Positions 54,709-63,506 of a DNA stretch of 64,000 nt are shown in pieces. The translations under genes were made by a program, and so were the position numbers. Below the pieces are notes generated by a model that was not told where the DNA came from, ran no database searches, and saw only the letters and a list, made by a program, of their open reading frames with translations. This DNA is from Microbacterium nanhaiense (lineage in GTDB: Bacteria; Actinomycetota; Actinomycetes; Actinomycetales; Microbacteriaceae). The stretch lies in NCBI RefSeq assembly GCF_014646015.1, contig NZ_BMMQ01000007.1:1-64000 (forward strand). Reading direction: 5' to 3'. Within the stretch, counting starts at the first letter, position 1, and every line of letters begins with the position of its first letter.

Positions 54709-55482
54709 ATGGAGCTGATGGATGGCCTGCCCGCGGACCCCGGCGCGATCAGGGCGCTCGCGTTCACCGGTCTGGCGCACTTCACGACCGTGCTCGTGGA
54801 CAACGGCGGCGTGCGCGGGCTCGACCGCCACCTCGCGCGCCTCGTCACCGATGCGCGCGCCCTCTTCGACGCGGAGCTCGACCCCGGGCTCGTGCGGCGG
54901 CGGATCCGCGAGGCGATCGCCGACGAACCCGCGCGGGTCGTCGTGCGGGTGACGCTCTTCGACCCCGCGCTCACGCTCGAGCGGCCGGGGGCCGACGCGC
55001 ACCCGCGGATCCTCGTCTCGCCGCGGCCGGCGGGATCCGGCGCCCCGCGCCCCCTCCGCGTGCGCTCCGCCCGCTTCGGGCGGCAGCATCCCGAGATCAA
55101 GCACACGGGTCTCTTCGGCGCGCTCTACGCCCGCCGCCTCGCGCAGCGCGCGGGCTTCGACGACGCGGTGTTCGTCGACGACGGCGGCGCCTTCTCCGAG
55201 GGCCCGACCTGGAACCTCGGCTTCGCGGGCGCCGACGGCGGCCTCGTCTGGCCCGACGGCGACGCCCTGGACGGCGTCACCCGCGAGCTCATCGCGGGCG
55301 TCGTGCCGGGCACCGTGCGCCGCGTGAGCGCGCTAGACGGCATCGCGGCGGCGTTCGCGACCGGATCCGGGGTGGGGATCCGCCCGATCGCGAGCATCGA
55401 CGACGTCGAACTCGACACGGCCCATCCGCTGCTGGCGAGGATCCGCGAGGCGTACGCGGCCATCCCGCCGCAGGCGCTGTGA
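54709..55482 (+). CDS. pabC: class IV aminotransferase, aminodeoxychorismate lyase-like
   Basis: PLP enzyme of fold type IV, 257 residues, that should turn aminodeoxychorismate into p-aminobenzoate and pyruvate. The PLP lysine is in HPEIKHTGLFGALYARR, followed by DAVFVDDGGAFSEGPTWNLGF. The direct pairing with pabAB supports PabC over branched-chain aminotransferase. A second methionine (MDGLP) three codons in is possible. TATTCT six bases before the ATG suggests a leaderless message. Confidence 0.85.
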   Translation: MELMDGLPADPGAIRALAFTGLAHFTTVLVDNGGVRGLDRHLARLVTDARALFDAELDPGLVRRRIREAIADEPARVVVRVTLFDPALTLERPGADAHPRILVSPRPAGSGAPRPLRVRSARFGRQHPEIKHTGLFGALYARRLAQRAGFDDAVFVDDGGAFSEGPTWNLGFAGADGGLVWPDGDALDGVTRELIAGVVPGTVRRVSALDGIAAAFATGSGVGIRPIASIDDVELDTAHPLLARIREAYAAIPPQAL

Positions 55483-55488
55483 CGGTGC

Positions 55489-56187
55489 TCAGCCGGCGGT
55501 GAACTGCTCCGTCACCGCCGCCACGAGCGGCCGCGCGATGACGACGAGGAACGAGATCCACACGACCTGGAACAGCCACAGCGCCGCCTCGCTCGTCACG
55601 AGCACGAGGCCCGCCGCGACGATCAGCAGCGCGAGCGTGCCGAGCGAGACCGCCCAGCGGCGCCCGAGGAAGTAGACCGCGAGCCGTGCCGTGTCGCGCC
55701 ACCGGAACGAGAACACCGTCGCGATGACGAGCGCGTTGACGCCCCAGATGGTGACGATGACGCCGATGCCGACGAGCACCCCCGCGTAGGCGCCGGGCAG
55801 CCCCGCCGGTCGCAGCGCCACGATCGCACCCGCCACCACGGCCAGCACGACCATGGGGACGGCCCACGCGCGCAGCGAGTCCGCCCAGCCGAGCCGCAGA
55901 CCGCGCAGGAACTCGCGGGCGGGGGCGAGATCGGCGGATCCCGCCCGCGCGCGCATCGCGAAGATACCCGCCGAGAGCACGGGCGCGAGCGGGATGAGGC
56001 ACAGCGGGACGAGTGCCGCGTTCGCCGCCGTGCGCCCCAGGAAGAACAGCAGCGCCACGACGGGCAGCTCGGCGACGCACATCAGCACGCCGACAACGAG
56101 GTGCCAGTACACGAACGCCGCGGCGCGAGACAGCACACCGGATCCCATGGCGCTGTCGCCCGCCCGGTGCGCCGTCTCGCGCGACAT
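55489..56187 (-). CDS. DUF624/YesL-like membrane protein
   Basis: Polytopic protein, 232 residues, with about five to six membrane segments and the DUF624 pattern (FVYWHLVVGVLMCVAELPVVALLFF, REFLRGLRLGWADSLRAW). These proteins travel with LplABC-type sugar importers in gram-positive bacteria; the function is not known. It overlaps the binding-protein stop by one base (TGATG) and ends 6 bases from the convergent pabC gene. Confidence 0.82.
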   Translation of the reverse strand: MSRETAHRAGDSAMGSGVLSRAAAFVYWHLVVGVLMCVAELPVVALLFFLGRTAANAALVPLCLIPLAPVLSAGIFAMRARAGSADLAPAREFLRGLRLGWADSLRAWAVPMVVLAVVAGAIVALRPAGLPGAYAGVLVGIGVIVTIWGVNALVIATVFSFRWRDTARLAVYFLGRRWAVSLGTLALLIVAAGLVLVTSEAALWLFQVVWISFLVVIARPLVAAVTEQFTAG

Positions 56188-57854
56188 CAGGAGCTCACCC
56201 CCGCGGCCTCGTTGATCGTGGCGACGTACTCGTCCATGCCCGCGGCGCGGAGCTCCTCGACGTACGCGTCCCACTCGCTGAGCGGCCGATCGCCGCGCAG
56301 GAACTGCGAGGTGGCGGTCATGACGAGGTCCTCGAGGTTGGTCTGCGTGATCGCGACCTCTTCGCGCTGGAGCGCGTCGAGCGGCACGGCGGGGCCGCCA
56401 TCGGCGATCTCCTTCTCCTCATTCATCCGGGTGCGGAAGGCCGCGGTCTCCTCGCTGACCATCATGCCGAGCTCCTCCGCGGTCGAACCGTGCGCGAGGC
56501 TCCACACGCCGTTGTAGTAGCCGAAGTCGGTGTTCAGCAGCTTGGGGTTCTCACCGGCATCGGGGTTGACGCCGTTCCAGTCGATACCGGGCAGCAGCGT
56601 GCGGTCGGCGCCCGCGCCCTCGAAGGTCTCACCCTCGACGCCCCAGCGAGCGAACTCGAGTCCCTCGTCGCTGAAGTAGAGCCAGTCGATGTACTGCAGC
56701 ATCGCCTTGAAGTACGGCTTGTCGGCGGCCTTGGCGGAGATGGCGATGCCCGATTCGAAGCGGCCTCCCGTCGTGGCGTCCATGATGTTGCCGGCGGGCC
56801 CCTCGGGGACGACGATGTTGCGCACGACGGCGCCGTCGATGCCGGCCTCGGCGAGGCCCTGACGGTACACGGTCGTCTCCTGCGAGTTGGTCGAGATCGC
56901 CGCCACCTTGCCGGTGGTGAACTTCGCCTTCGCCGTGTCCTCGTCCTGCGTCAGGCCCTCGGGGTCGAGCAGGCCGTCTTCGATCAGGCCGTGGAAGTAG
57001 GTCACCAGCTCGCGGTAGCCGTCCTGCGCACCGCTGAACTCGAACTCGGATCCGGTCCAGGTGACGCCGTCGCCGTAACCCCAGCCCGCCTCCGTGCCGA
57101 AGTTGCCCGATGCGGCCTGCATCGTGGCCGGGAGGGCCACGCCCGCCGCGCTCCACGTGCGCTCCGTGTAGGGGTAGCTCAGTTCGGGGAACGTGTCCTG
57201 GATCACCTTCAGCTGCTCGGTGAACTCGTCCCAGGTCTTCGGATCCTCGAGCCCCGCCTCCTCCCAGAGGTCGGCCCGGATCGCGATCGTGTAGTCCGGC
57301 TTCGCGATCTCGAGCAGACCCGGCAGCACGTAGAAGTCGCCGTCGGCGTCGCGCGTGCGGTCGAGATCCGCCTGCAGGCCCCACTTCTCGATCTTGTCCT
57401 GGAAGTTCGGCAGGTAGTCGAGGTAGTCGGAGACCTTGAGCAGGGCACCACCGGAGGTGAGGTTCGCGACATCGGCGGTGTAGGTGGACGGGATCATGTC
57501 GGCGGCCTCGCCCGAGCTGATGAGCAGCGAGCGCTTCTGCCCGAAGTCGGCGAGCGGCACCGACTGGATGTCGAAGCTGACGTTGTGGTCGTCCGCGAGG
57601 TGCTGGAGGATCGACCAGTCGTTCTTCAGGGGGTAGTTGGGGTGATCGCGGTACATGAGGCCGAACTCGACGGGTTCGGTGGCGACGAAGGTGTCGCCGA
57701 CGCCGAAGCTTTCCATCGCGCCGACGGAGTGCTCGGCATCGATCTCGGCGGTGTCGTCTCCGTCGCCGGATCCGCCGTCGCTCGAGCAGGACGCGAGGCC
57801 CAGCGCCAGGACGACGACCGAACCGATCGCGAATGATGTGGTGAGGGTTTTCAT
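56187..57854 (-). CDS. oligosaccharide-binding lipoprotein (LplA-type)
   Basis: Large solute-binding protein, 555 residues, lipobox LASC then an acidic/Gly linker. The size and body, with NDWSILQHLADDHNV, FGQKRSLLISSGEAADMIPSTY and YFKAMLQYIDWLYFSDEGLEFARWGVEG, fit LplA/YtcQ proteins that take complex oligosaccharides. GGAGG precedes the ATG. It follows two LplB/LplC permeases in the operon and lies 66 bases after the second. Confidence 0.88.
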   Translation of the reverse strand: MKTLTTSFAIGSVVVLALGLASCSSDGGSGDGDDTAEIDAEHSVGAMESFGVGDTFVATEPVEFGLMYRDHPNYPLKNDWSILQHLADDHNVSFDIQSVPLADFGQKRSLLISSGEAADMIPSTYTADVANLTSGGALLKVSDYLDYLPNFQDKIEKWGLQADLDRTRDADGDFYVLPGLLEIAKPDYTIAIRADLWEEAGLEDPKTWDEFTEQLKVIQDTFPELSYPYTERTWSAAGVALPATMQAASGNFGTEAGWGYGDGVTWTGSEFEFSGAQDGYRELVTYFHGLIEDGLLDPEGLTQDEDTAKAKFTTGKVAAISTNSQETTVYRQGLAEAGIDGAVVRNIVVPEGPAGNIMDATTGGRFESGIAISAKAADKPYFKAMLQYIDWLYFSDEGLEFARWGVEGETFEGAGADRTLLPGIDWNGVNPDAGENPKLLNTDFGYYNGVWSLAHGSTAEELGMMVSEETAAFRTRMNEEKEIADGGPAVPLDALQREEVAITQTNLEDLVMTATSQFLRGDRPLSEWDAYVEELRAAGMDEYVATINEAAGVSS

Positions 57855-57920
57855 GGTGCCTCCGCTGTGAGAACGTCGCTGTTCACGACAATGTGGGTGA
57901 GGTGGTGCGTCCGCGTGGGC

Positions 57921-58850
57921 TCAGCCCTTGACGGATCCGAGCATGACGCCCGAGACGAAGTACTTCTGGATGAACGGGTAGAGGCACACGATCGGCAGCA
58001 CCGTGAGGACCGTTGTCACGGCCTTCACGTTCGCGCCGATCTGCACGGCGGCGTCCGAGAGGCCCTCTCCCGTGCCGGTCGCGCCCGCGATGATGTTGCG
58101 CAGGAACACGGTCACGGGATAGAGCTCGGGCTTGTCCATGTAGAGGAACGCCGGGAACCACGAGTTCCAGAACGCCACGGCATAGAACAGCACCATCGTG
58201 GCGAGCACCGCGCGGCTGAGCGGCAGCACCACCCGCAGGAAGATGCCGTAGGTGGTGAGGCCGTCGATTGCCGCGGCCTCCTCGAGCTCGGTCGGGAAGT
58301 TCTCGAAGAACGACTTCATGATCAGCAGGTTGAACACGTTGATCGCCTGCGGCAGCACGATCGCCCAGATGGTGTTCTTGAAGCCGAGCTCGACGATCAG
58401 CATGTAGTTCGGGATCAGCCCGCCCGAGAAGAACATCGTGAACAGCGCGAGCCCGATGAGCAGGCCCCGGCCCTTCAGGTGGTTCTTCGAGAGCACGTAC
58501 GCGAAGGTCGTCGTCAGCACCATCGCGATCACGGTGGCGACCACCGTGTAGATGACGGTGTTGCCGTAGTTGACCCAGAAGAGCTTCTGATCGATGACGC
58601 TCAGGAGCGTCGTGGTGTTGAAGCCGACCGGCCAGACGAACACCTCGCCGCTGCGGATCGCGCTCTCCGAGCTGAAGGATCGCGCGAGGAGGTTGAGGAA
58701 GGGGTACAGCGTCAGCGCGCCGACGAGGCTGAGCACGATGATGTTGAACACCGTGAAGACGCGGTATGACGGAGTCGGCTTGATGCCCCGCGTGGAGGCG
58801 CGAACGCTCGCCAGGTCGGGGGCGGCGGTCAGGGTTTCGGTCGTGGTCAC
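57921..58850 (-). CDS. sugar ABC transporter permease (LplC/YtcP-type)
   Basis: CUT1-like permease, 309 residues, with EAA loop PTELEEAAAIDGLTTYGIFLRVVLPL and the end FIQKYFVSGVMLGSVKG. The start is taken as GTG at 58850, which makes a GTGA overlap with the upstream stop; an adjacent GTG codon one position earlier is equally possible. It forms the channel with the LplB-type protein. Confidence 0.88.
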   Translation of the reverse strand: MTTTETLTAAPDLASVRASTRGIKPTPSYRVFTVFNIIVLSLVGALTLYPFLNLLARSFSSESAIRSGEVFVWPVGFNTTTLLSVIDQKLFWVNYGNTVIYTVVATVIAMVLTTTFAYVLSKNHLKGRGLLIGLALFTMFFSGGLIPNYMLIVELGFKNTIWAIVLPQAINVFNLLIMKSFFENFPTELEEAAAIDGLTTYGIFLRVVLPLSRAVLATMVLFYAVAFWNSWFPAFLYMDKPELYPVTVFLRNIIAGATGTGEGLSDAAVQIGANVKAVTTVLTVLPIVCLYPFIQKYFVSGVMLGSVKG

Positions 58851-59821
58851 CACAGGGAGCTCCCGGTCACTCGGCGCGAGACGATGTTGGCGACGACGAC
58901 GAGCACGAGGCCGATGATCGCCTCGAACAGGCCGATCGCCGTCGCGTAGCTGGGCTGGCCTGCCGTGAGGCCGATGCGATAGACGTAGGTCGAGATCACG
59001 TCGGCCGTCGGATAGGTCAGCGAGTTGTAGAGGAGGAAGATCTTCTCGAAGCCCACCGCCATGAACTGCCCGATGTTCAGGATCAGCAGGACCATCATCG
59101 TGGGGCGGATGCCCGGCAGCGTGACGTGCCAGGTCTGCTTCCAGCGGTTCGCGCCGTCGATGCGCGCGGCCTCGTACAGCTGGTCGTCGATCGTCGTGAG
59201 CGCGGCGAGGTACAGGATCGTGCCCCATCCGACGGTCTGCCACGCCTCCGAGACGACGTAGATCGTGCGGAACCACGACGCCTCCTGCATGAAGGTGATC
59301 GGGCTGCCGCCCATCGCCTTGATCATGGCGTTGATGCTGCCGTCGAGCGAGGTGAGCTCGAAGACGAAGCTCGCGACGATCACGATCGACATGAAGTGCG
59401 GCAGGTAGCTCACCGTCTGGACGAGCTTCTTGAACCAGCGCACCCGGACCTCGTTGAGGAGGAGCGCCAGGATGATGGGCAGCGGGAAGACGATGACGAG
59501 CGACAGCGCCCCGATGATCAGGGTGTTGCTGAAGACCTCCCAGAACTTCGCGTCGCCCAGGAAGCGTTCGAAGTACGCGAGGCCGACCCATTCCTCGCCG
59601 AAGATCGATCCGCCCGGCACGTAACGCCGGAACGCGATGACGTTGCCGAGCATCGGCACGTACTTGAACAGCAGCAGGAACGCGACGGGAACGATCGCGA
59701 GGGAGTACAGGCGCCAGTCGCGCCGGAACGCGCGCCGCCACCCTCCCGTTCGCCCCGCGGGGCGCCGGCGGCGGCCGACGGTTGTGACCGTCTCCGTCGC
59801 CGTGACTGTCCTCAGTGACAT
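58847..59821 (-). CDS. sugar ABC transporter permease (LplB/YteP-type)
   Basis: First gene of the LplBC importer operon, 324 residues: basic N-terminus, six or so membrane segments, EAA loop QLYEAARIDGANRWKQTWHVTLPGI and SYLPHFMSIVIVASFVFELTS. It is driven by the minus-strand promoter at 59904-59933 and probably repressed through the LacI-type sites beside it. No ATPase is encoded in the operon. Confidence 0.9.
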   Translation of the reverse strand: MSLRTVTATETVTTVGRRRRPAGRTGGWRRAFRRDWRLYSLAIVPVAFLLLFKYVPMLGNVIAFRRYVPGGSIFGEEWVGLAYFERFLGDAKFWEVFSNTLIIGALSLVIVFPLPIILALLLNEVRVRWFKKLVQTVSYLPHFMSIVIVASFVFELTSLDGSINAMIKAMGGSPITFMQEASWFRTIYVVSEAWQTVGWGTILYLAALTTIDDQLYEAARIDGANRWKQTWHVTLPGIRPTMMVLLILNIGQFMAVGFEKIFLLYNSLTYPTADVISTYVYRIGLTAGQPSYATAIGLFEAIIGLVLVVVANIVSRRVTGSSLW

Positions 59822-59903
59822 TCATCCTCCTGCACCCGCACGTCCGTGTGCGAGACGGTCGCCGCGGACGTCATGGGCCCGCGATCCTGCTGTCTTCGCC
59901 TTG

Positions 59904-59933
59904 ACACTAGGCTGGCGCGAGCGAAAACGTCAA
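59904..59933 (-). promoter_or_regulatory. promoter of lplB operon
   Basis: On the minus strand, TTGACG (59933-59928) and TAGTGT (59909-59904) are spaced by 18 bases, an excellent sigma-70-type promoter. The leader to the lplB ATG is about 80 bases. Confidence 0.75.
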
Positions 59934-59935
59934 GT

Positions 59936-59962
59936 ACATTTCGACCATATTTTTCGAAATGT
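59936..59962. promoter_or_regulatory. LacI-type operator upstream of lplB and beta-galactosidase
   Basis: The inverted repeat ACATTTCGA-N9-TCGAAATGT lies just upstream of the lplB -35 box and includes TTTCGAAA. The same core is found before the LacI gene (62523-62532). The site lies 60 bases before the GH35 start on the plus strand, so it could control both directions. Confidence 0.7.
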
Positions 59963-60021
59963 CTACGAAATTGTTCTCATTCGTGACAAACTAACGATGC
60001 TTCCACGACGAAAGGATCCTC

Positions 60022-61509
60022 GTGACCGCTCCCGACACCGCCGTCGGCCCGCTCCCCCGCATCGAGCGAACCGGCTCCGCATTCCGCCTGCTCGTTGACG
60101 AGCGCCCGTTCTTCATGCGCGGCGGCGAACTCGGCAACTCCGCGGCCCATCGCCCGTACCTCGAGAGCCGCTGGGACCGGCTCGTCTCGCTGGGCCTCAA
60201 CGCGATCATCGCCCCCGCCACATGGGAGCTGATCGAGCCCGTCGAGGGCGAGTTCGACTGGACGAGCGTCGACGAACTCATCGAGGACGCGGCCGCGCAC
60301 GGCATGCGCATCGTGCTGCTGTGGTTCGGCAGCTGGAAGAACAGCATGTCGTCGTACGCCCCGGAATGGGTCAAGACCGACACCGCCCGCTTCCCGCGAT
60401 GCCGCGACCGGAACGGGCGAGCGCTCGAGATCCTCACCCCGTTCAGCGACAGCAACCGCGATGCCGATGCGCGCGCGTTCGCCGCGCTGATGGCCCACCT
60501 GCGCGAGGTCGACACCGCCCGCACCGTCATCATGGTGCAGGTCGAGAACGAGATCGGCATCATGCCCGAGGCGCGCGACTACGGCCCCCTGGCCGAGGCG
60601 GCCTACGACGGATCCGAGGACGAGGAGGTCTTCATGGCGAGGGCCTTCGCACGCTACGTCGAGGTCGTCGCCCGCGCGGGCCGCGCGGAGCTTGCGCTCC
60701 CCCTCTTCGTCAACGCGGCCCTGATCCGGCCCGGCGCGACCCCAGGGCAGTACCCGGGCGCCGGCCCGCTACCCCACCTCGCCGAAGTCTGGCGAGAGTA
60801 CGCCCCCACGATCGACTTCCTCGCGCCCGACATCTACTTCCCGAACTTCGCGGAGTGGGCCGCTCGATATGCGACGCCCGAGAACCCGCTCTTCATCCCG
60901 GAGGCGCTTCGCAGCGTCGACGCCTCGGTCAACGCGCTCTACGCCTTCGGCGAGCACTCCGCTCTCGGATTCGCGGCGTTCGGCATCGAGAACATCGGGT
61001 CACCCGCGGATGCGATGCTCGCGGCGAGCTACGAGCTCCTGCGCCAGCTCGAGCCGCTCCTCGCGGACGCGGCGGGGACGGGGCGGTCCCGCGGACTCCT
61101 GCCGCCCCACGGCGCGCACCGTCCGCCCCATCGCGTGGCGCTCGGCGGCTACACGCTCAGCGTCGACTACGAACGCCTCGTGCCGCCGGGGCTCGCCGAC
61201 GGCGTCATCAACGAGGCCGACGACCGACCGGACAGCGCAACGCTGCTCCCGGCGGGCGCGATCGTCATCCAGACCGGCGACGACGAATTCATCATCGCGG
61301 GCACGGGCGTGACCGTGACGTTCGAGCCACGCCCCGTCGACGGGGCGTCGGCCGGCATCCTGCGCTGCGACGAGGGCGGTTTCGACGATGACGGGCGCTG
61401 GCGCACGCTGCGCCGCCTCAACGGCGACGAGACCCACCAGGGCCGCCACGTGCGGCTCGTACCGGGCCAGTTCTCGATGCAGCGCGTCGCGCTGTACCGC
61501 TATCGGTGA
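60022..61509 (+). CDS. GH35-type beta-galactosidase-like glycosidase
   Basis: Clan GH-A glycoside hydrolase, 495 residues, of the GH35/DUF5597 kind. The N-terminal MRGGELGNSAAHRPYLESRWDRLVSLGLNAIIAPATWELIEPVEG is characteristic. The acid/base glutamate is E177 in QVENEIG, and the nucleophile glutamate is E294 in PLFIPEALR. A C-terminal beta domain (about 370-495) includes the DUF5597 part. No signal peptide, so it acts on imported oligosaccharide. It starts with GTG with AAAGGA upstream. It is divergent from the lplBCA importer and its last 10 bases overlap the convergent LacI gene. Confidence 0.88.
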   Translation: MTAPDTAVGPLPRIERTGSAFRLLVDERPFFMRGGELGNSAAHRPYLESRWDRLVSLGLNAIIAPATWELIEPVEGEFDWTSVDELIEDAAAHGMRIVLLWFGSWKNSMSSYAPEWVKTDTARFPRCRDRNGRALEILTPFSDSNRDADARAFAALMAHLREVDTARTVIMVQVENEIGIMPEARDYGPLAEAAYDGSEDEEVFMARAFARYVEVVARAGRAELALPLFVNAALIRPGATPGQYPGAGPLPHLAEVWREYAPTIDFLAPDIYFPNFAEWAARYATPENPLFIPEALRSVDASVNALYAFGEHSALGFAAFGIENIGSPADAMLAASYELLRQLEPLLADAAGTGRSRGLLPPHGAHRPPHRVALGGYTLSVDYERLVPPGLADGVINEADDRPDSATLLPAGAIVIQTGDDEFIIAGTGVTVTFEPRPVDGASAGILRCDEGGFDDDGRWRTLRRLNGDETHQGRHVRLVPGQFSMQRVALYRYR

Positions 61510-62513
61510 CCGGGGGCGGCCGTGCTGCCGCGCTCGATGAGCGTCGTCGAGAGTTCGAGACGCGGCGGCGGACCGCTGGGGTTCTGCGTGACCTCGTCGA
61601 GCATGCGAACGGCATGGTCGGCCATCTGGGCGAGCGGCTGACGAACGGACGTCAGGTGCGGCGAAAGGTACTCGCACAGCACGGTGTCGTCGAAACCCGA
61701 CACGGAGAGGTCTTCGGGAATCGACAGGCCGCGCTCGCGCGCGACGTGGTACACCCCGGCAGCCGCCAGGTCGCTCGCCGCGACGATGGCCGTGGGCGGG
61801 TCGTCGAGGTCGAGCAGCCGCCGAGCGCCCTGCTCGCCCCCCGAGAAGATGAAGTTGCCCTCGACGATGAGCTCGGGGATGACCGGGAGGCCGCCCTGGC
61901 GCAGCGCGGAGACGTAGCCCTCGAGGCGATCCTGCGCGATCTGCACGTGGGCCTCGCCGCCGATGAAACCGATGCGGGTGTGGCCCAGGGCGACCATGTG
62001 ACGGGTCGCATCGCGCATGCCGGCCCAGTTCGTCGTACCGACCTGTGCATCGTCCGGGTTGTTCCGACTGCCGGCGTCGAGGTGGATGACGGGGATGCCT
62101 GCCGCGACGAGGCGATCTGTGCCGCCCGAGACCCGCGCCGACGCGACGATGACGCCCACGGCCTTGTGCGCGAGGACCGAGTCGATCCAGCGATCGATCG
62201 AGAAGCCGTCGTGATGCGTGATGGAGACGACGAGCGAGCGTCCGGAGCGGAACACCGCCTCCTCGACGCCGCGCACGATCTCCATCATGCCCATGCTCGC
62301 GATGCCGCCGATCGCGAGCTCGACGATGCCGTGGGGATCGGATCCGCCGGTCGCGCCGCGGGCGAGGTAACCGAGCTCGTTCATGGCGCTCAACACCCGC
62401 TCGCGCGTGGCGCCCGCGACATCGGAACGACCCGAGATCGCCTTCGAGACCGTGGGGACGGATACTCCCGCGGCGCGTGCGACATCCGCGAGGGTTGGTT
62501 TGGAAGCAGGCAT
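61500..62513 (-). CDS. LacI family transcriptional regulator
   Basis: LacI-type repressor, 337 residues. The HTH and hinge helix (TLADVARAAGVSVPTVSKAISGRSDVAGATRERV) are followed by a periplasmic-binding-protein-like sensor that ends DDTVLCEYLSPHLTSVRQPLAQM. It probably controls the lpl importer, the GH35 gene and the PmoA operon, with sites sharing a TTTCGAAA-type core. A 10-bp palindrome of that core lies 9 bases upstream of its own start, suggesting autoregulation. Confidence 0.92.
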   Translation of the reverse strand: MPASKPTLADVARAAGVSVPTVSKAISGRSDVAGATRERVLSAMNELGYLARGATGGSDPHGIVELAIGGIASMGMMEIVRGVEEAVFRSGRSLVVSITHHDGFSIDRWIDSVLAHKAVGVIVASARVSGGTDRLVAAGIPVIHLDAGSRNNPDDAQVGTTNWAGMRDATRHMVALGHTRIGFIGGEAHVQIAQDRLEGYVSALRQGGLPVIPELIVEGNFIFSGGEQGARRLLDLDDPPTAIVAASDLAAAGVYHVARERGLSIPEDLSVSGFDDTVLCEYLSPHLTSVRQPLAQMADHAVRMLDEVTQNPSGPPPRLELSTTLIERGSTAAPGHR

Positions 62514-62522
62514 GTCCTACGC

Positions 62523-62532
62523 CTTTCGAAAG
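62523..62532. promoter_or_regulatory. autoregulatory LacI site
   Basis: CTTTCGAAAG is a perfect 10-bp palindrome between the LacI start and its promoter region. It shares TTTCGAAA with the lplB operator at 59936-59962. Confidence 0.6.
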
Positions 62533-62557
62533 ATCCGGGGAACCATCTCAGCGCCTC

Positions 62558-62615
62558 TTGACGCTCGGACGAAACGGGCCCTAGGCTCGACCTTGCCATG
62601 ATCGAAACATTTTCG
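62558..62615 (+). promoter_or_regulatory. promoter and operator of PmoA operon
   Basis: -35 TTGACG (62558-62563), 18 bases, -10 TAGGCT (62582-62587), with the ATG at 62598 only ten bases beyond. A dyad CGAAA-CAT-TTTCG (62603-62615) begins six bases after the A of the ATG, inside the coding sequence, and is a likely LacI operator placed just after the transcription start. Confidence 0.7.
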
Positions 62616-63506
62616 CAATCTATCGTCGAAGACGACGACTCCGCTGTCCGCCTCATCGCCGACGATGTTGAGCTCGCACACTACGTGTATCGACCCGACA
62701 CCGTGCAGATGGAGTCGCCCAAACCCTACATCCATCCGCTGCGCACCCGAGCGGGGCGGCTCGTCAGCCTGTTCCGCCCCCACGATCACGTGTGGCACAA
62801 GGGCATCTCGCTCGCGCTGCCGAATGCCGGCCCCCACAACTTCTGGGGCGGCCCCACCTACACTCGCCGCGCCGGCTGGTACGAGCAGCTGCCGAACAAC
62901 GGCACGCAGGCGCATGTCGAACGCCTTGCGGCGCCGGAGGGGTCGTTCGCCCACGCGCTCGAGTGGCTGGCCGAAGCCGACGGGTCGACGGTGTTCACGG
63001 AGGTGCGACGCCTCACGACGACCCTCCTCGATGCCGACGCCTGGGCCCTGCGGTGGGAGACCTCGCTCCGCAACGTCTCCGGAGAGACGATCGCGATGGG
63101 ATCCCCCACGACCGAGGGCCGCGAGAACGCCGGCTACGGCGGCGTCTTCTGGCGCGGACCGCGATCGTTCAGCGACGGCAGCATCGTCACCACCGACGGC
63201 ACGGGCGACGCGGAGGATCTGCGCGGCACGCGCCATTCCTGGATGGGTTTCGTCGGCAAGCACGACGGCGAGGATGCCTCCTCGACCGTCATCATGGCGG
63301 ACCTCGACGACACCCCGAAGTGGTTCGTCCGCTCGGGGATCTTCGCCTGCCTCGGCCCCGCGCCCTTCTTCGACGAGGAGGTGGCGTTCGAGCCCGACAC
63401 GGAGCTGAGCCTGCGCTACGACGTCGTCATCGCCGACGGCGCGAGCGACTCAGAGCGTGCCGCGGGGCTCGTCCGCGCCGCGCGCGAGGCGGGGGACGCG
63501 CGATGA
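62598..63506 (+). CDS. PmoA/DUF6807-like protein
   Basis: A 302-residue protein of the PmoA/DUF6807 type: KPYIHPLRTRAGRLVSLFRPHDHVWHKGISLALPNAG near the N-terminus, then the GYGGVFWRGPRSF and HSWMGFVGKHDG blocks. Family members lie in sugar-degradation loci and are proposed sugar-modifying enzymes, but the reaction is unknown. It overlaps the next oxidoreductase by 4 bases (ATGA). The N-terminus coincides with an operator-like dyad, so the mRNA is probably short-leadered or leaderless. Confidence 0.86.
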   Translation: MIETFSQSIVEDDDSAVRLIADDVELAHYVYRPDTVQMESPKPYIHPLRTRAGRLVSLFRPHDHVWHKGISLALPNAGPHNFWGGPTYTRRAGWYEQLPNNGTQAHVERLAAPEGSFAHALEWLAEADGSTVFTEVRRLTTTLLDADAWALRWETSLRNVSGETIAMGSPTTEGRENAGYGGVFWRGPRSFSDGSIVTTDGTGDAEDLRGTRHSWMGFVGKHDGEDASSTVIMADLDDTPKWFVRSGIFACLGPAPFFDEEVAFEPDTELSLRYDVVIADGASDSERAAGLVRAAREAGDAR

